In this document: positions 24,106-33,500 of the stretch, piece by piece
Position numbering within the stretch: the first letter of the stretch is position 1
Layout: each line of letters opens with the position of its first letter
Source: Bacillus sp. V59.32b
GTDB lineage: Bacteria > Bacillota > Bacilli > Bacillales > DSM-1321
NCBI RefSeq assembly: GCF_003429085.1
Contig: NZ_QVTC01000034.1
Coordinates: 1-64,000, forward strand
Length of the DNA stretch: 64,000 nt
Direction of reading: 5' to 3'
The notes under the pieces: generated by a model
The model's input: only the letters and a program-made list of their open reading frames with translations
Database searches by the model: none
What the model was told of the DNA's origin: nothing
Position numbers and translations under genes: made by a program

Positions 24106-24336
24106 TTATTGTTCGATTGAACTGGTAATGACTTCATAGCCTGTATCAAGAAGTGCACGCTCAAAATCTTGTAACGAGGCCATTCGATTATCATAAGTAA
24201 AGGTTGCTTGATTACGCTTTAGGTCCACTTCTGCCCTTCCAATCCCCCACACATCCTGCAGGGCATTCAGCACTTTATCAGCGTCATCCTGGTGTTGCAT
24301 ACTTTTAACGACAACAACCGCTTCTTCCAATACCAT
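24106..24336 (-). CDS. HMA-like domain protein without the CxxC metal site
   Basis: 76 residues with the beta-alpha-beta-beta-alpha-beta pattern of heavy-metal-associated domains (AVVVVKSMQHQDDADKVLNA and ..TYDNRMASLQDFERALLDTG). The usual metal-binding CxxC is replaced by MQHQDD, so copper binding of the classical type is not expected. The gene begins right after the DUF1641 stop (TGAATG) and is the third gene of the formate dehydrogenase unit. Perhaps a structural or regulatory partner; role unknown. Confidence 0.65.
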   Translation of the reverse strand: MVLEEAVVVVKSMQHQDDADKVLNALQDVWGIGRAEVDLKRNQATFTYDNRMASLQDFERALLDTGYEVITSSIEQ

Positions 24337-24837
24337 TCATCCTTTCTGTTTCTCTCTGTTCTCTAAGAATACTTCACCCATTCCTTCGAGAAAATCAACC
24401 ATGGTTGTCATAGCAGCTCTGATTTCCGGACTTCGCAGCCGCCTTCTCATTGTCCAAATCGTTTGTTTCTTCCCTTTTTCCCCCGTTTTGGAGAGACGTT
24501 TTAAACCATTTCCGAGTCCGTCTAGAATCGTATTCAGCTGGTCGGGCTGAAGGGTTCCGAGAAACCCGACAGCGCCCATTCCGTTTTTAATGACATTGTG
24601 CATGCCAGGCTGGTTAATTTGTTGAATGGCAATTGCTGCAACCTCTGTGCGTTGGTCTAAAAGAGCATGGGCCGTTTCCAGTACTCTCATGTCATTAAGC
24701 CCTTTTAAAATGGCAAGGCTTTTCATAATCGCTTCCCGGTTTTCCGCTAATTCCTTTAAAATATCTGCTACTGCTTCAGCCTGTTCTTCCTGTTGATTAG
24801 GTACTTCTTTATTAATTCGCCTGATCGCTTTCGCCAT
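24337..24837 (-). CDS. yrhD: DUF1641 protein (YrhD-like)
   Basis: 166 residues, largely helical (..AIMKSLAILKGLNDMRVLETAHALLDQR, ..GLKRLSKTGEKGKK). It matches DUF1641, a family found beside formate dehydrogenase alpha subunits in Bacillus (yrhD next to yrhE) and in other Firmicutes. It is thought to aid enzyme assembly or cofactor handling; not demonstrated as far as I know. Start ATG 24837 follows AAGGGGGG at 6 bases. It overlaps the end of the FDH gene by 26 bases, suggesting coupled translation. Confidence 0.8.
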   Translation of the reverse strand: MAKAIRRINKEVPNQQEEQAEAVADILKELAENREAIMKSLAILKGLNDMRVLETAHALLDQRTEVAAIAIQQINQPGMHNVIKNGMGAVGFLGTLQPDQLNTILDGLGNGLKRLSKTGEKGKKQTIWTMRRRLRSPEIRAAMTTMVDFLEGMGEVFLENREKQKG

Positions 24838-27781
24838 ACTCATCCCCCCTTATCTCAAACAGTTCATCGATCTGTTTAAAATCTTCCCGTTTCCATTTTT
24901 CTTCGACTCTGACACTGATTTGCGGAATCCGGTTTCCAAAGCGGTGATTCTCCTTTGGAAGCGGCCGCTCCCCTTCACTTTCGATCACTTCCAGCTTCAC
25001 GCTCATCTCTTTATAGCTTGGTGTATGGGTAATCAGATCGTGGTAGCTGCTTGTCAGGCTGTTTACTGCCTCAATATCCCTTCTCGAATTCATTGGGAGG
25101 TAAAGCTCGTTGCCTTTGACTCGGTCTGTCACAAGCACGCGCACCTCAACGTAACCATATGGGGACGTCAACCCGACGAGCGCCCCATCTTCGAGATTCC
25201 GTTCTTTCGCTAGCTGTAATGAAACCTCAAGCCACGGATTAGGCACCTTATGTGTAAGCCCTTCTGATTTGTATGTCATATTTCCTTCATGGAAATGCTC
25301 AAGCAGGCGTCCATTGTTCAAATGCAAGTCGTATTCTTCTCCGACTTCTACCGGAGGGGTCCAGTCAACCGGGACAAGCTTTGCTTTACCATCTGCAAAA
25401 GCGAATTTTTCCGTATAAAGCAGGGGCGTATCCTGGCCATCTGGTTCAACCGGCCAGACAAGACTGTTCCAGCCGTCCAAACGATCGTAGCTGACACCGG
25501 CGAAAAGCGGGGCAAGGCTCGCCGCTTCATCCATAATTTCAGAGGGATGCTGATAATTCCAATTCGCTCCAAGGCGGTTGGCGATAAGCTGAAAGATTTC
25601 CCAATCTGGTTTTGAATCGCCCAGCGGTTCAAACACTTTATGGAATCGTTGGATTCTGCGTTCGGTATTTACGAATGTTCCATCTTTTTCAAGGCTCGGC
25701 GCCGCCGGCAATACCACGTCGGCAAACTGGGCGGTCCTGCTGAAGAAAATATCCTGGACCACAAAGAAATCGAGCTTTTCGAAGGCATCATGAACATGAT
25801 TGATATTGGAGTCGACGATCGCCATTTCTTCGCCGAATAAGTACATTGCTTTTATATTTCCTTTATGGATGCCTTCGACCATCTGATGGTTGTTATAGCC
25901 GGGTTCTTCTGGAAGGGATACGCCCCAAGCTTTTTCATAGCGCTCCCGCACGCGCGGATCCTGTACGGCTTCATAACCTGGGAACCAGGCAGGCATTGTC
26001 CCAAAATCACAGGCGCCCTGGACATTATTATGGCCTCTTAGCGGATAGGCGCCGGTACCTGTCCGGCCATAATTTCCGGTAATCAGCAAAAGGTTGGAGA
26101 TGGCAGTACTCGTATCTGTCGCGCCTGAATGCTGGGTAACACCCATTGCCCACAAAATACACGTACCCTTTGAATCATGAATCATCGTCGCTATCGTAAT
26201 TAATTCTTCGCTCGTGAGCCCGGTTTTCTCCTCAGCATATTCGAGGGTGAACTTTTCAAGGTTTTTGGAGAATTCCGCAAACCCGTTGACGCGGCTCTCT
26301 ATAAACTGCTGATCCTGCCAGCCCTGGTCCAGGATATATTTTGTGATTGCATTGAGCCAAATAAGGTCGGTGCTTGGCTTCGGATGAATCAATACATCCG
26401 CACGCTGGGCCAGTTCATGCTCCCTTATGTCCGCAACAATAAGCTTTTGTCCATGTAATTTATGGGCCCTCTTTACACGGGTGGCCAAGACGGGATGAGA
26501 CTCCGCAGGATTTGCGCCGACAACGATCACGAGGTCTGCTGCCATAATATCCTCCATCGTCCCTGAATCTCCTCCGAGCCCAACCGTTCTTAAAAGCGCT
26601 GCTGTAGCAGGGGATTGGCAATACCGGGAGCAATTGTCTACATTGTTTGATTCCATAATGCTTCTGGCGAACTTCTGGAATAAAAAGTTCTCTTCATTCG
26701 AGCACTTGGACGAGGCAATGTAGCCGATGGACTGCGGCCCGTGTTCTTCTTTAACTTTGCCAAGCTTGCTTGCAATTAAATCAAGCGCTTCGTCCCAGGT
26801 CGCTTCGACAAATTCATCGCCCTGACGAATTAACGGCTTCGTCAACCGCTCCTCACTGTTCACAAAATCCCAGCCCCATTTTCCTTTTACACAGGTGGAA
26901 ATTCCATTGACCGGAGCTTCATGTGTCGGCTGAATTCTCAAGATATCACGGTCTTTTGTCCACACTTCAAAGCTGCAACCGACTCCGCAATAGGTACAAA
27001 CCGTTTTGGTACGTTTAATTTTTGCCTTTCTCATGGAAGCCTCTACCTCGGAGATGGCGAAAATTTCCTTGTAACCAGGTTCCACTTCCTTCGTTAAATC
27101 GATCATCGGAGCGAGTATCTTTGGAGGAATGCCTGTTAGAAAACCAGCTTCGCCAAGCATCGATTTTTCCATTAATGCATTACAGGGGCATACATTCACA
27201 CAATGTCCGCAAGAAACACAGGATGACTCATCAATCGGAACATCATTATCCCAAATAACCCGCGGTACCTCTCGATTCCAGTCAATCGTAAGTGTTTCAT
27301 TGACCTGCAAATCCTGGCATGCTTCGACACATCTACCGCAAAGGATGCACTGATCCGGTTCGTAGCGGTAAAAAGGATGGGAATTATCCGGCGGATATGG
27401 CTTTGCTTCAAACGGATAGGCCTGATGTTCAAGTTCCATGTATTCTACAGTGTTATGTACCGTACAATTTCCATTATTGTTATCACAGACGGTACAATAC
27501 AGCTCATGGTTTTTCAGTATGCGCGACATCGCTTCGTATTGTGCGTCCTTTACAGTCTCGGAAGCAATGTCAACCATCATCCCTTCCTCAACCTTTGTGG
27601 CACAGGCACGCACCATCTGGCCATTCGCATTGACAAAACAAGTATCACAGGTTTGGATTGTCCCGAGATCGGGGTGGTAACAAATACTTGGGACGAACAA
27701 ATCCTCCGATTTGGCCACATCCAGAATGGTCTGGCCATGCTCTGCCTGATATTTTTTTCCGTTGATTTCAATCGAAAACAT
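24812..27781 (-). CDS. yrhE: Formate dehydrogenase alpha subunit (YrhE-like)
   Basis: 989 residues. Order of domains: N-terminal 2Fe-2S ferredoxin (about 1-80, CYHPDLGTIQTCDTCF), a CxxC/His Fe-S region, two 4Fe-4S ferredoxin clusters (CILCGRCVEACQD and CVSCGHCVNVCPC), then the molybdopterin domain with its own 4Fe-4S site (VCTYCGVGCSF) and NCSRYCQSPATAALLRTVG, where the Cys takes the place of the selenocysteine of E. coli FdhF. It then ends with a molybdopterin-binding barrel. Oxidises formate to CO2 in the cytoplasm, electrons leaving via the Fe-S chain. ATG 27781 follows AAAGGAGG; the reading upstream has no ribosome site. Followed by DUF1641 and the HMA-like gene. No fdhD or formate transporter was seen. 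Confidence 0.9.
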   Translation of the reverse strand: MFSIEINGKKYQAEHGQTILDVAKSEDLFVPSICYHPDLGTIQTCDTCFVNANGQMVRACATKVEEGMMVDIASETVKDAQYEAMSRILKNHELYCTVCDNNNGNCTVHNTVEYMELEHQAYPFEAKPYPPDNSHPFYRYEPDQCILCGRCVEACQDLQVNETLTIDWNREVPRVIWDNDVPIDESSCVSCGHCVNVCPCNALMEKSMLGEAGFLTGIPPKILAPMIDLTKEVEPGYKEIFAISEVEASMRKAKIKRTKTVCTYCGVGCSFEVWTKDRDILRIQPTHEAPVNGISTCVKGKWGWDFVNSEERLTKPLIRQGDEFVEATWDEALDLIASKLGKVKEEHGPQSIGYIASSKCSNEENFLFQKFARSIMESNNVDNCSRYCQSPATAALLRTVGLGGDSGTMEDIMAADLVIVVGANPAESHPVLATRVKRAHKLHGQKLIVADIREHELAQRADVLIHPKPSTDLIWLNAITKYILDQGWQDQQFIESRVNGFAEFSKNLEKFTLEYAEEKTGLTSEELITIATMIHDSKGTCILWAMGVTQHSGATDTSTAISNLLLITGNYGRTGTGAYPLRGHNNVQGACDFGTMPAWFPGYEAVQDPRVRERYEKAWGVSLPEEPGYNNHQMVEGIHKGNIKAMYLFGEEMAIVDSNINHVHDAFEKLDFFVVQDIFFSRTAQFADVVLPAAPSLEKDGTFVNTERRIQRFHKVFEPLGDSKPDWEIFQLIANRLGANWNYQHPSEIMDEAASLAPLFAGVSYDRLDGWNSLVWPVEPDGQDTPLLYTEKFAFADGKAKLVPVDWTPPVEVGEEYDLHLNNGRLLEHFHEGNMTYKSEGLTHKVPNPWLEVSLQLAKERNLEDGALVGLTSPYGYVEVRVLVTDRVKGNELYLPMNSRRDIEAVNSLTSSYHDLITHTPSYKEMSVKLEVIESEGERPLPKENHRFGNRIPQISVRVEEKWKREDFKQIDELFEIRGDEYGESDQAN

Positions 27782-27998
27782 TACTGTGCTGCCTCCTTTT
27801 ACATATAAAGTATGAAAGGTAATTTCCCGCCATCTTTCTAGCATTGCCCATAATAAAAACAACAATAATAAAAAATCCAGAAAATGCTTCCTTTTTACAT
27901 AGGTATAACTTTTACTATTAAGAGAGAAATTATTAGACATAGATTACTTTTTTGCGGAGAAGTGAATGTTAATGGATAAAAAAATGGAGGGAGCTGAA

Positions 27999-28241
27999 AT
28001 GTTGGATAAAGAAGTATTGTTTCAAAGAATAGCAACCATGATTATGTCTTCATCAAAGTCGCCTAAATATATGTCTATTTCAACAGTAAAAGTCGCTGAT
28101 ATTTTTGGAGTTCGACCAAGCGAAATTAAAGAAGGCTTAGAGGAATTGGTGGATACTGGTCGTTTGTTAAAAATGAAAATGCAGGAGCCTCCCGAGAACG
28201 AAATATATCAACTGCCTGGAGTAACTACAAATCGCATCTAA
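27999..28241 (+). CDS. Small winged-helix-like protein, divergent from FDH operon
   Basis: 80 residues: MLDKEVLFQRIATMIMSSSK.. with a helix-turn-helix-like pattern (SISTVKVADIFGVRPSEIKEG) and a short beta-wing-like end. It lies head to head with the formate dehydrogenase gene, so it may be a regulator of that operon; this is inference. ATG 27999 follows GGAGG at 8 bases; in-frame ATGs further upstream (27966) lack a ribosome site. The stop codon abuts repeat copy B. Confidence 0.6.
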   Translation: MLDKEVLFQRIATMIMSSSKSPKYMSISTVKVADIFGVRPSEIKEGLEELVDTGRLLKMKMQEPPENEIYQLPGVTTNRI

Positions 28242-28392
28242 AGAAAACTCGCCGATTGGCGAGCCTGAAAGGCGAAGTCAGAGGCGTAGTTAGGCCCACA
28301 CTGTGGGTCACACAGGCGAAGAGATAAGATGTGGCGCAGTTAGTACGTGTTCTCCTTTATGTAGATAAGAAAGTTTATACTTTCCTATCTGC
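28240..28392 (+). repeat. Palindromic repeat, copy B with internal duplication
   Basis: Begins AAAGAAAACTCGCCGATT directly at the stop codon of the preceding gene, with the hairpin CTCGCCGATTGGCGAG and block AGGCGAAGTCAGAGGCGTAGT. Compared with the other copies, about 66 bases are inserted (28291-28356), including a second, diverged AGGCGAAG..GCGCAGTTAG block, i.e. a tandem duplication of the middle module. It ends with GTAGATAAGAAAG...CTTTCCTATCTGC. Confidence 0.85.
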
Positions 28393-28394
28393 CA

Positions 28395-28424
28395 TTAAAA
28401 AAACATATGCAGATCGCATATGTT
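28395..28424 (-). terminator. Rho-independent terminator
   Basis: Minus strand: GAACATATGCG, loop, CGCATATG-type stem with T-run TTTTTTT; ends the NRDE gene at 28449. Confidence 0.8.
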
Positions 28425-28448
28425 CACTCTTTCAAGTCACTTTTGATG

Positions 28449-29204
28449 TCATAACTTAATGATAAATTCCTGGTCGTTCACACCTTGCTTCCTGTAGACT
28501 CGTTCCATATAGAAAATTTCTTCGTCTGTCATCATTGAAACAGTCGAGCTGCGCGTACCATAGCCTTTACTTTTGATGAACAAGGGTGAAAGAATCCTCT
28601 CCCACTCCATGGAAACTCCTGTGTTTGGGAGGATTTCGTCCGGGGCTGTATCATTGTGTTGGAGAAGTGCAAAAAGCTGCTCATCCATCGCCTCGCTATC
28701 TTGGCTAATGATGGTCGCTAAGCCTTCTTTGCCAAGTTTCACCTTTGGCCAGTCGGTATTTAATAAATGATTGCTGACCCCATAGATTCCTGGCTCTAAC
28801 TTATGAAGTGTATCCTCAACATTTGAATAGTGATAAAGCTCATTAGCATCCCCCGCTAACATGTTATAGCCTGGGTACGCATCTCGGTGCGCTGCTATTT
28901 TTTGCATATAATCTAAGGTTTGAGTAGATCCTTTCAGGAAATCTGCTACTAACTCTCCGCGTGAACGTTTTCCTTCTGTAATCTCCTTTGGATCCCGATA
29001 ATTCGTCAACGCCGCAAAACGGCCGCTTGTTGACACTCCCATCCATGTTCCCATTTTTTCTAAATCCCGGCCTGCGAGTATATGGGGCTGATCCTCCCAG
29101 AAATGAGCCGGAGCAGTCGCCCGCCCGTAGAATTCATCCCGATTGGCGGCAACGATTAGCTTATACGTTGGATGTGTTTTATAAGCAAATAGGATTAAAC
29201 ACAC
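28449..29204 (-). CDS. NRDE family protein (TANGO2-like)
   Basis: 251 residues. Starts with the Ntn-hydrolase-like N-terminus MCLILFAYKTHPTYKLIVAA and has the family name motif NRDE (ANRDEFYGRATAPAHFW), followed by ..GGRDLEKMGTWMGVS-like text and TNYRDP. Cys2 would be the N-terminal nucleophile. TANGO2/NRDE proteins are widespread; in eukaryotes they relate to haem and lipid handling; bacterial role unclear. The start is a GTG at 29204 with only a weak ribosome site (AAGTTGTGA). Confidence 0.85.
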   Translation of the reverse strand: MCLILFAYKTHPTYKLIVAANRDEFYGRATAPAHFWEDQPHILAGRDLEKMGTWMGVSTSGRFAALTNYRDPKEITEGKRSRGELVADFLKGSTQTLDYMQKIAAHRDAYPGYNMLAGDANELYHYSNVEDTLHKLEPGIYGVSNHLLNTDWPKVKLGKEGLATIISQDSEAMDEQLFALLQHNDTAPDEILPNTGVSMEWERILSPLFIKSKGYGTRSSTVSMMTDEEIFYMERVYRKQGVNDQEFIIKL

Positions 29205-29358
29205 GGTTTATCACAACTTTTCATTTAAATTTATTCTAGTATTATTCTACCTCAATTATTGAAGTTATGTATCATGCACAGGCTTTTCCTCTTAACGAAG
29301 TGAAGATAAACTGGTAAGATGTTTAAATAAGATTTGCTATAAATTTAGGAGTGACAAT

Positions 29359-29613
29359 ATGAGCGTACATAAAGACCTTGCCATGCATGCGAAGAAACAG
29401 AATGAGATTTACAATCAATTTTCGGCTTTAGATCAGGAACGTGAATCCTATATTGAGGAAGCGGTGTCCTTGTGTAAACAAGGCCGTCCTTTTACGATCG
29501 AAAAAATAAATAAAGTGACGGACATGATCAACCGTCTGCCAAGACTAAGGGTTATCCCCGATCGTAAAAATGTAACAGATGAAATGATCGAGGACTATGT
29601 AAAGACATTATAA
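29359..29613 (+). CDS. ypbS: DUF2533 protein (YpbS-like)
   Basis: 84 residues, helical, no Cys-pair: MSVHKDLAMHAKKQNEIYNQ.. ..YIEEAVSLCKQGRPFTIEKI. It resembles the DUF2533/YpbS family of Bacillus (a small protein of unknown function). TTTAGGAGTG precedes ATG 29359. A terminator follows at once. Confidence 0.6.
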   Translation: MSVHKDLAMHAKKQNEIYNQFSALDQERESYIEEAVSLCKQGRPFTIEKINKVTDMINRLPRLRVIPDRKNVTDEMIEDYVKTL

Positions 29614-29621
29614 ATACTGAT

Positions 29622-29655
29622 GGAAGCTGTGAAGCCTTTTAGATCACAGCTTTTC
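29622..29655 (+). terminator. Terminator of the ypbS-like gene
   Basis: GAAGCTGTGA, loop, TCACAGCTTTTCTT; it lies within the first codons of the open frame that starts at 29620, which argues that the real start of the next gene is downstream. Confidence 0.8.
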
Positions 29656-29697
29656 TTGATTTTGCATCCTTTAATAACTGGCTCGGAAGCCAAACCT

Positions 29698-30459
29698 ATG
29701 ACATACCAAGACTTCCGGATAGAAGATTTTTTAGTATCAATCGCCGGGCTGCCTTACAATACAAACCTAACTAAACAACAGCTGCTGTCAAAACAATTTT
29801 TGATCGAACAGCACGGGGATTTGGCGATGTATTTTTCGCCACATAATGAGTATGTGAACCGGGAGGCCAGGATCGTAATCGTCGGAATCACACCAGGATG
29901 GACGCAAATGAAAACGGCTTTTAAACAGGTCATTGAAAGTATGCGCAGAGGAGAATCTCCGGAAACGCTATTTAAAGAAGCGAAAACAGCGGCGAGCTTT
30001 TCGGGTGCGATGAGAACCCACTTAATTTCCATGTTAAATGAAAGCGGGGTGGCAAGAGCGTTACAGCTTGTAAACGCTGAAGCCTTGTTTCATGAAGAAA
30101 GAGATCTATTGCATACTACATCGATTATGAAATATCCCGTCTTTTATCATGATAAAAATTATACCGGCCACCGGCCTAAAATAGACCAATCCTCACTCTT
30201 GCGCCATTATGCCTATGAGGTTTTTCCAAAAGAAATCGAAGAGCTTCATCACAGCCCGCTCATCATTCCATTAGGAAAATCGGTTGAACAAGTTATCCGT
30301 AAGCTAATGGATGATAAAAAGCTCTCAGGGCTAACTTGCCTGTTTGGTTTCCCCCATCCTTCCGGTGCGAATGGTCATCGGAAACAGCAATTTTCAAACC
30401 AATTAGGCTCTTTGAAATCAATCATTGATAAATGGGCACAAACTACTTCTCTTCCATAA
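29698..30459 (+). CDS. UDG-superfamily-like hypothetical protein
   Basis: 253 residues from ATG 29698 (MTYQDFRIEDFLVSIAGLP), the first ATG after the terminator hairpin. The fold markers of the uracil-DNA-glycosylase superfamily appear: IVIVGITPGWTQM (motif A type G-x-x-P-G) and GFPHPSGANGHRKQQF (motif B type HPS) near the C-terminus. Between them is a long helical insertion. A DNA- or nucleobase-acting role is possible but catalytic specificity cannot be judged. It is the second UDG-like gene here (see 20444). The start codon is uncertain, with only a weak upstream GGAAG. Confidence 0.55.
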   Translation: MTYQDFRIEDFLVSIAGLPYNTNLTKQQLLSKQFLIEQHGDLAMYFSPHNEYVNREARIVIVGITPGWTQMKTAFKQVIESMRRGESPETLFKEAKTAASFSGAMRTHLISMLNESGVARALQLVNAEALFHEERDLLHTTSIMKYPVFYHDKNYTGHRPKIDQSSLLRHYAYEVFPKEIEELHHSPLIIPLGKSVEQVIRKLMDDKKLSGLTCLFGFPHPSGANGHRKQQFSNQLGSLKSIIDKWAQTTSLP

Positions 30460-30461
30460 AG

Positions 30462-30514
30462 AAAACACCTGCAATGAATTCGTTGGTTTTACGAATCAAT
30501 ACAGGTGTTTTTCT
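30462..30514. terminator. Bidirectional terminator
   Basis: AAAACACCTG ... CAGGTGTTTTT with an inner paired arm (GATTCGT / ACGAATC type), placed between the convergent genes 29698-30459 and the pullulanase. Confidence 0.85.
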
Positions 30515-30527
30515 TCGCCATCGATAA

Positions 30528-33500
30528 CTATTCCTTAATAATTGCCAGTTTAATATCCTTTGTATTTTTGCTAATGGCACCGCCGTCATTTTTGAAGATC
30601 GTCGTTTTATTTTCTTCGGAAGGTTCGATATGAATGTTTAATTCATTATTACCATTTTTCAATGGTATGGCATGCGTGAAGGACATATCTTCATTCACCT
30701 TTACACTCTCTCCGTTAATGGTTAGTACTCCTTCTTTAATCGCATTTCCTTTTAATAAAATCGTATCTGTTGTAACGGTTTGCCCGTCATTATGAGAGGT
30801 AATCATGATAGGCTGATCCATCCAGCGGAGGATGTTATCCTGAATGACCATTTTATTGCCGCCCTGATTGGATACGACGATACTCATATCGGTACCCTGT
30901 GCACCATACCCGTAATAGCTGATATCATCATCAATCGGGTTGCTTGGTGTATGGTCAGCCAGCCCTTCTTTATCCCAAGAACCGTCTTTTACATATTTGT
31001 AGGTTAGCACTTCACCTTCCTGGGCCTCGATCGTATATTCATAATCATTGGTGACGGCACCGTTTCTTGTCATTTCCCAGGCTCCGGTATTCCAGCCGTT
31101 TTTGCTGCCTGGTATGGTGATCTTTGCACCCTGAGGCGTATAGTCTGGTGCATGTACCTTGAATGTTACTTCAACCGTTACCAAATCAGGCATAATACTT
31201 ACCTTGTTGGAAGGAACGTAATTGCCAAATTGATCATAAACGAGCACTTCATAAACATATGTCTGTCCGTTTGTAACATTCATATCCTTGTAGCTTGATT
31301 GTGTGCTGGTAAACAATCTTTCAATCATTTTTCCATCTCGAACAATCGCGATCATGTATGGATCGGTTGCTTCTTGCATCTTCCAGGTAAGGTTGACCTG
31401 GCCGGATTCCTGAGATGGCTGTTTTAGCGTTACACTTTCTGCAGGCGGGCTTGTGTCCTCGCCTTTTGAATAAGTAACGGTCTGCGTGTCACTTACTGCC
31501 CAATTCCGTCCAAGATCAGTAGAAAACACATATTTATATTGATAGTCGCCCGCTGTTAACGGCAAGAAAGCTGATGTAAAAACATTATACTTCCCATTTT
31601 GGTCTGTATATTGCGCAGGATAAACGGACCAATCTGTTTCCCCTGGCGATTTAACATGAAGCTGTGCAATAAGACCTTCCGCCAAGCTGCTATCAGTTTC
31701 TCCATCGATAAAGATTTCTCCATTTACGTTTTGTTGTTGGGACAAGTCTATTGCTCCGTTTATAAGCGTGGAGACGTTTTGAATATCATAGTTGCCGTTT
31801 ATGAGTTTAACATGGGGAATCGCCGCTTTTTCGATTTCTGTTATTGTCGATTCATTATTGCTTTTATCTACTGCGGTTACCGCAAAATAGTATTTGCGGC
31901 CATTGTCTAACTTATCGATCGTCACATTGTTTTTCGTAGTGGTTCCTACTTGTTTATACAATGCACCGCTTATCGTCGTTTGATAGACATTATATGATTT
32001 GGCATCGCCTTTCCATTGCAGCTTGACGGTATGGGTTCCTTCTTGGGCTGAAAGTTGTTTCACCGCTGAAGGTCGTTTCAGATTTTGCCCTTTTTCGGAA
32101 ACGAGCATCCGCCCGCTCATTGCCGGGACTGTGATTTTTAATTTGCCGTTTTCTGTTTTGACTTTGTATTTTTTGTTAAGCTGATCCTTAAAGTTAACGT
32201 CATTCACTAAAAGATCTTTCGTATCCAGCTCAATCGTTTGGTCGTTGTTTCCGCGGTTGGTTGCTATAATGGCAGCGTTCTTTTTATCGGTGCGTGCATA
32301 GATCATTACATCCTCTTTGCTATAAAGGGTTTTTAGATCTCCGTAGGCAAATAGATTACTGTGCTCCTTTCTGACCTTTCCTACGATTTGATAGTGTTTG
32401 ATTAAAGCTTGATTTTCCTTACCCCAAGGGTATGTGCGACGATCATCCGGGTCTTTAGAGCCCGTTGCCCCGGCTTCATCTCCATAGTAGATAGTTGGCG
32501 CACCTGGGTAACCCATTTGAAGAATGGCTGCTAGCTTCAAACGTTTAATACCCAATTCGTGGTCGTATTTGCTGTCATGCTCTGCCCGTTCATAGGAATC
32601 GGTTCCGTTACCTAATATGAATGTGGCACGCGGTGTATCATGCGAACCCATTAAGTTCATGAGGGCGTGGAACGATTCTGCCGGGTAGTCTTCCTGCACG
32701 GAATGAAGTGCATCAGAGGCTCCTTGGACATTGCCGTTTTTTAAATAATCGATCATCGCTCCGCGGAATCGGTAGTTCATCACCGAGTCATAAAGGTCAC
32801 CAAGAAAATACTCAGAAGCATCATCCCAAATTTCACCAAGAATCAACGGGTCATCCTTTTTGCCTTTCTTCAGCTCTTTACGGAACTCTCGCCAAAATTC
32901 AGGATCGACTTCATTGGCTACATCCAATCTCCAGCCGGATGCACCACGCTTTAACCAGCTTTTTGCTGCCGAATCGTCCTCATACATAATATAATCCGCG
33001 AAAGGTCGGTTATTTAACTCGGAATCATAATCTACTGCTTTACCAGGGATGGACTTGATCTCCGGCAGGGAATCATATCCCCACCAGGCTTGATATTTAT
33101 ATACACCATTCACCTTTTCGTTTTCGATATTGAACCAGGTGTGGAATCCATATGGACTAAATTGCTGTCCCAGGTTCTTGAGATCTTCCTCTACTTGCAG
33201 TTTGGCTTCTTTCTCGGACGTTCCTTGGTTTACGAGGTCATAAACGCGTGACCAATATTCGTAAGCTCCGACCGTTTTATATTTACCGTAGCGGTCGAAA
33301 TAAATCGAATCGTCCCCTACATGATTGAATACTCCATCCAATATTAAGTGCATGCCGCGTTTCTTTAATTCTTGAGTAAATTCTTTAAACTCCCCCGGCG
33401 AACCGAACATCGGATCCATCGCCTTATAATCGGACGCATCATATTTATGATTAGAAGCGGCATGGCTGATAGGGTTCAGATAGAGCGTATTGACACCAAG

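Noticed and set aside
27319-27808. Overlapping plus ORFs (104-143 residues) opposite FDH
   Set aside because: They mirror the Cys-rich ferredoxin codons of the FDH gene, whose domains are complete.
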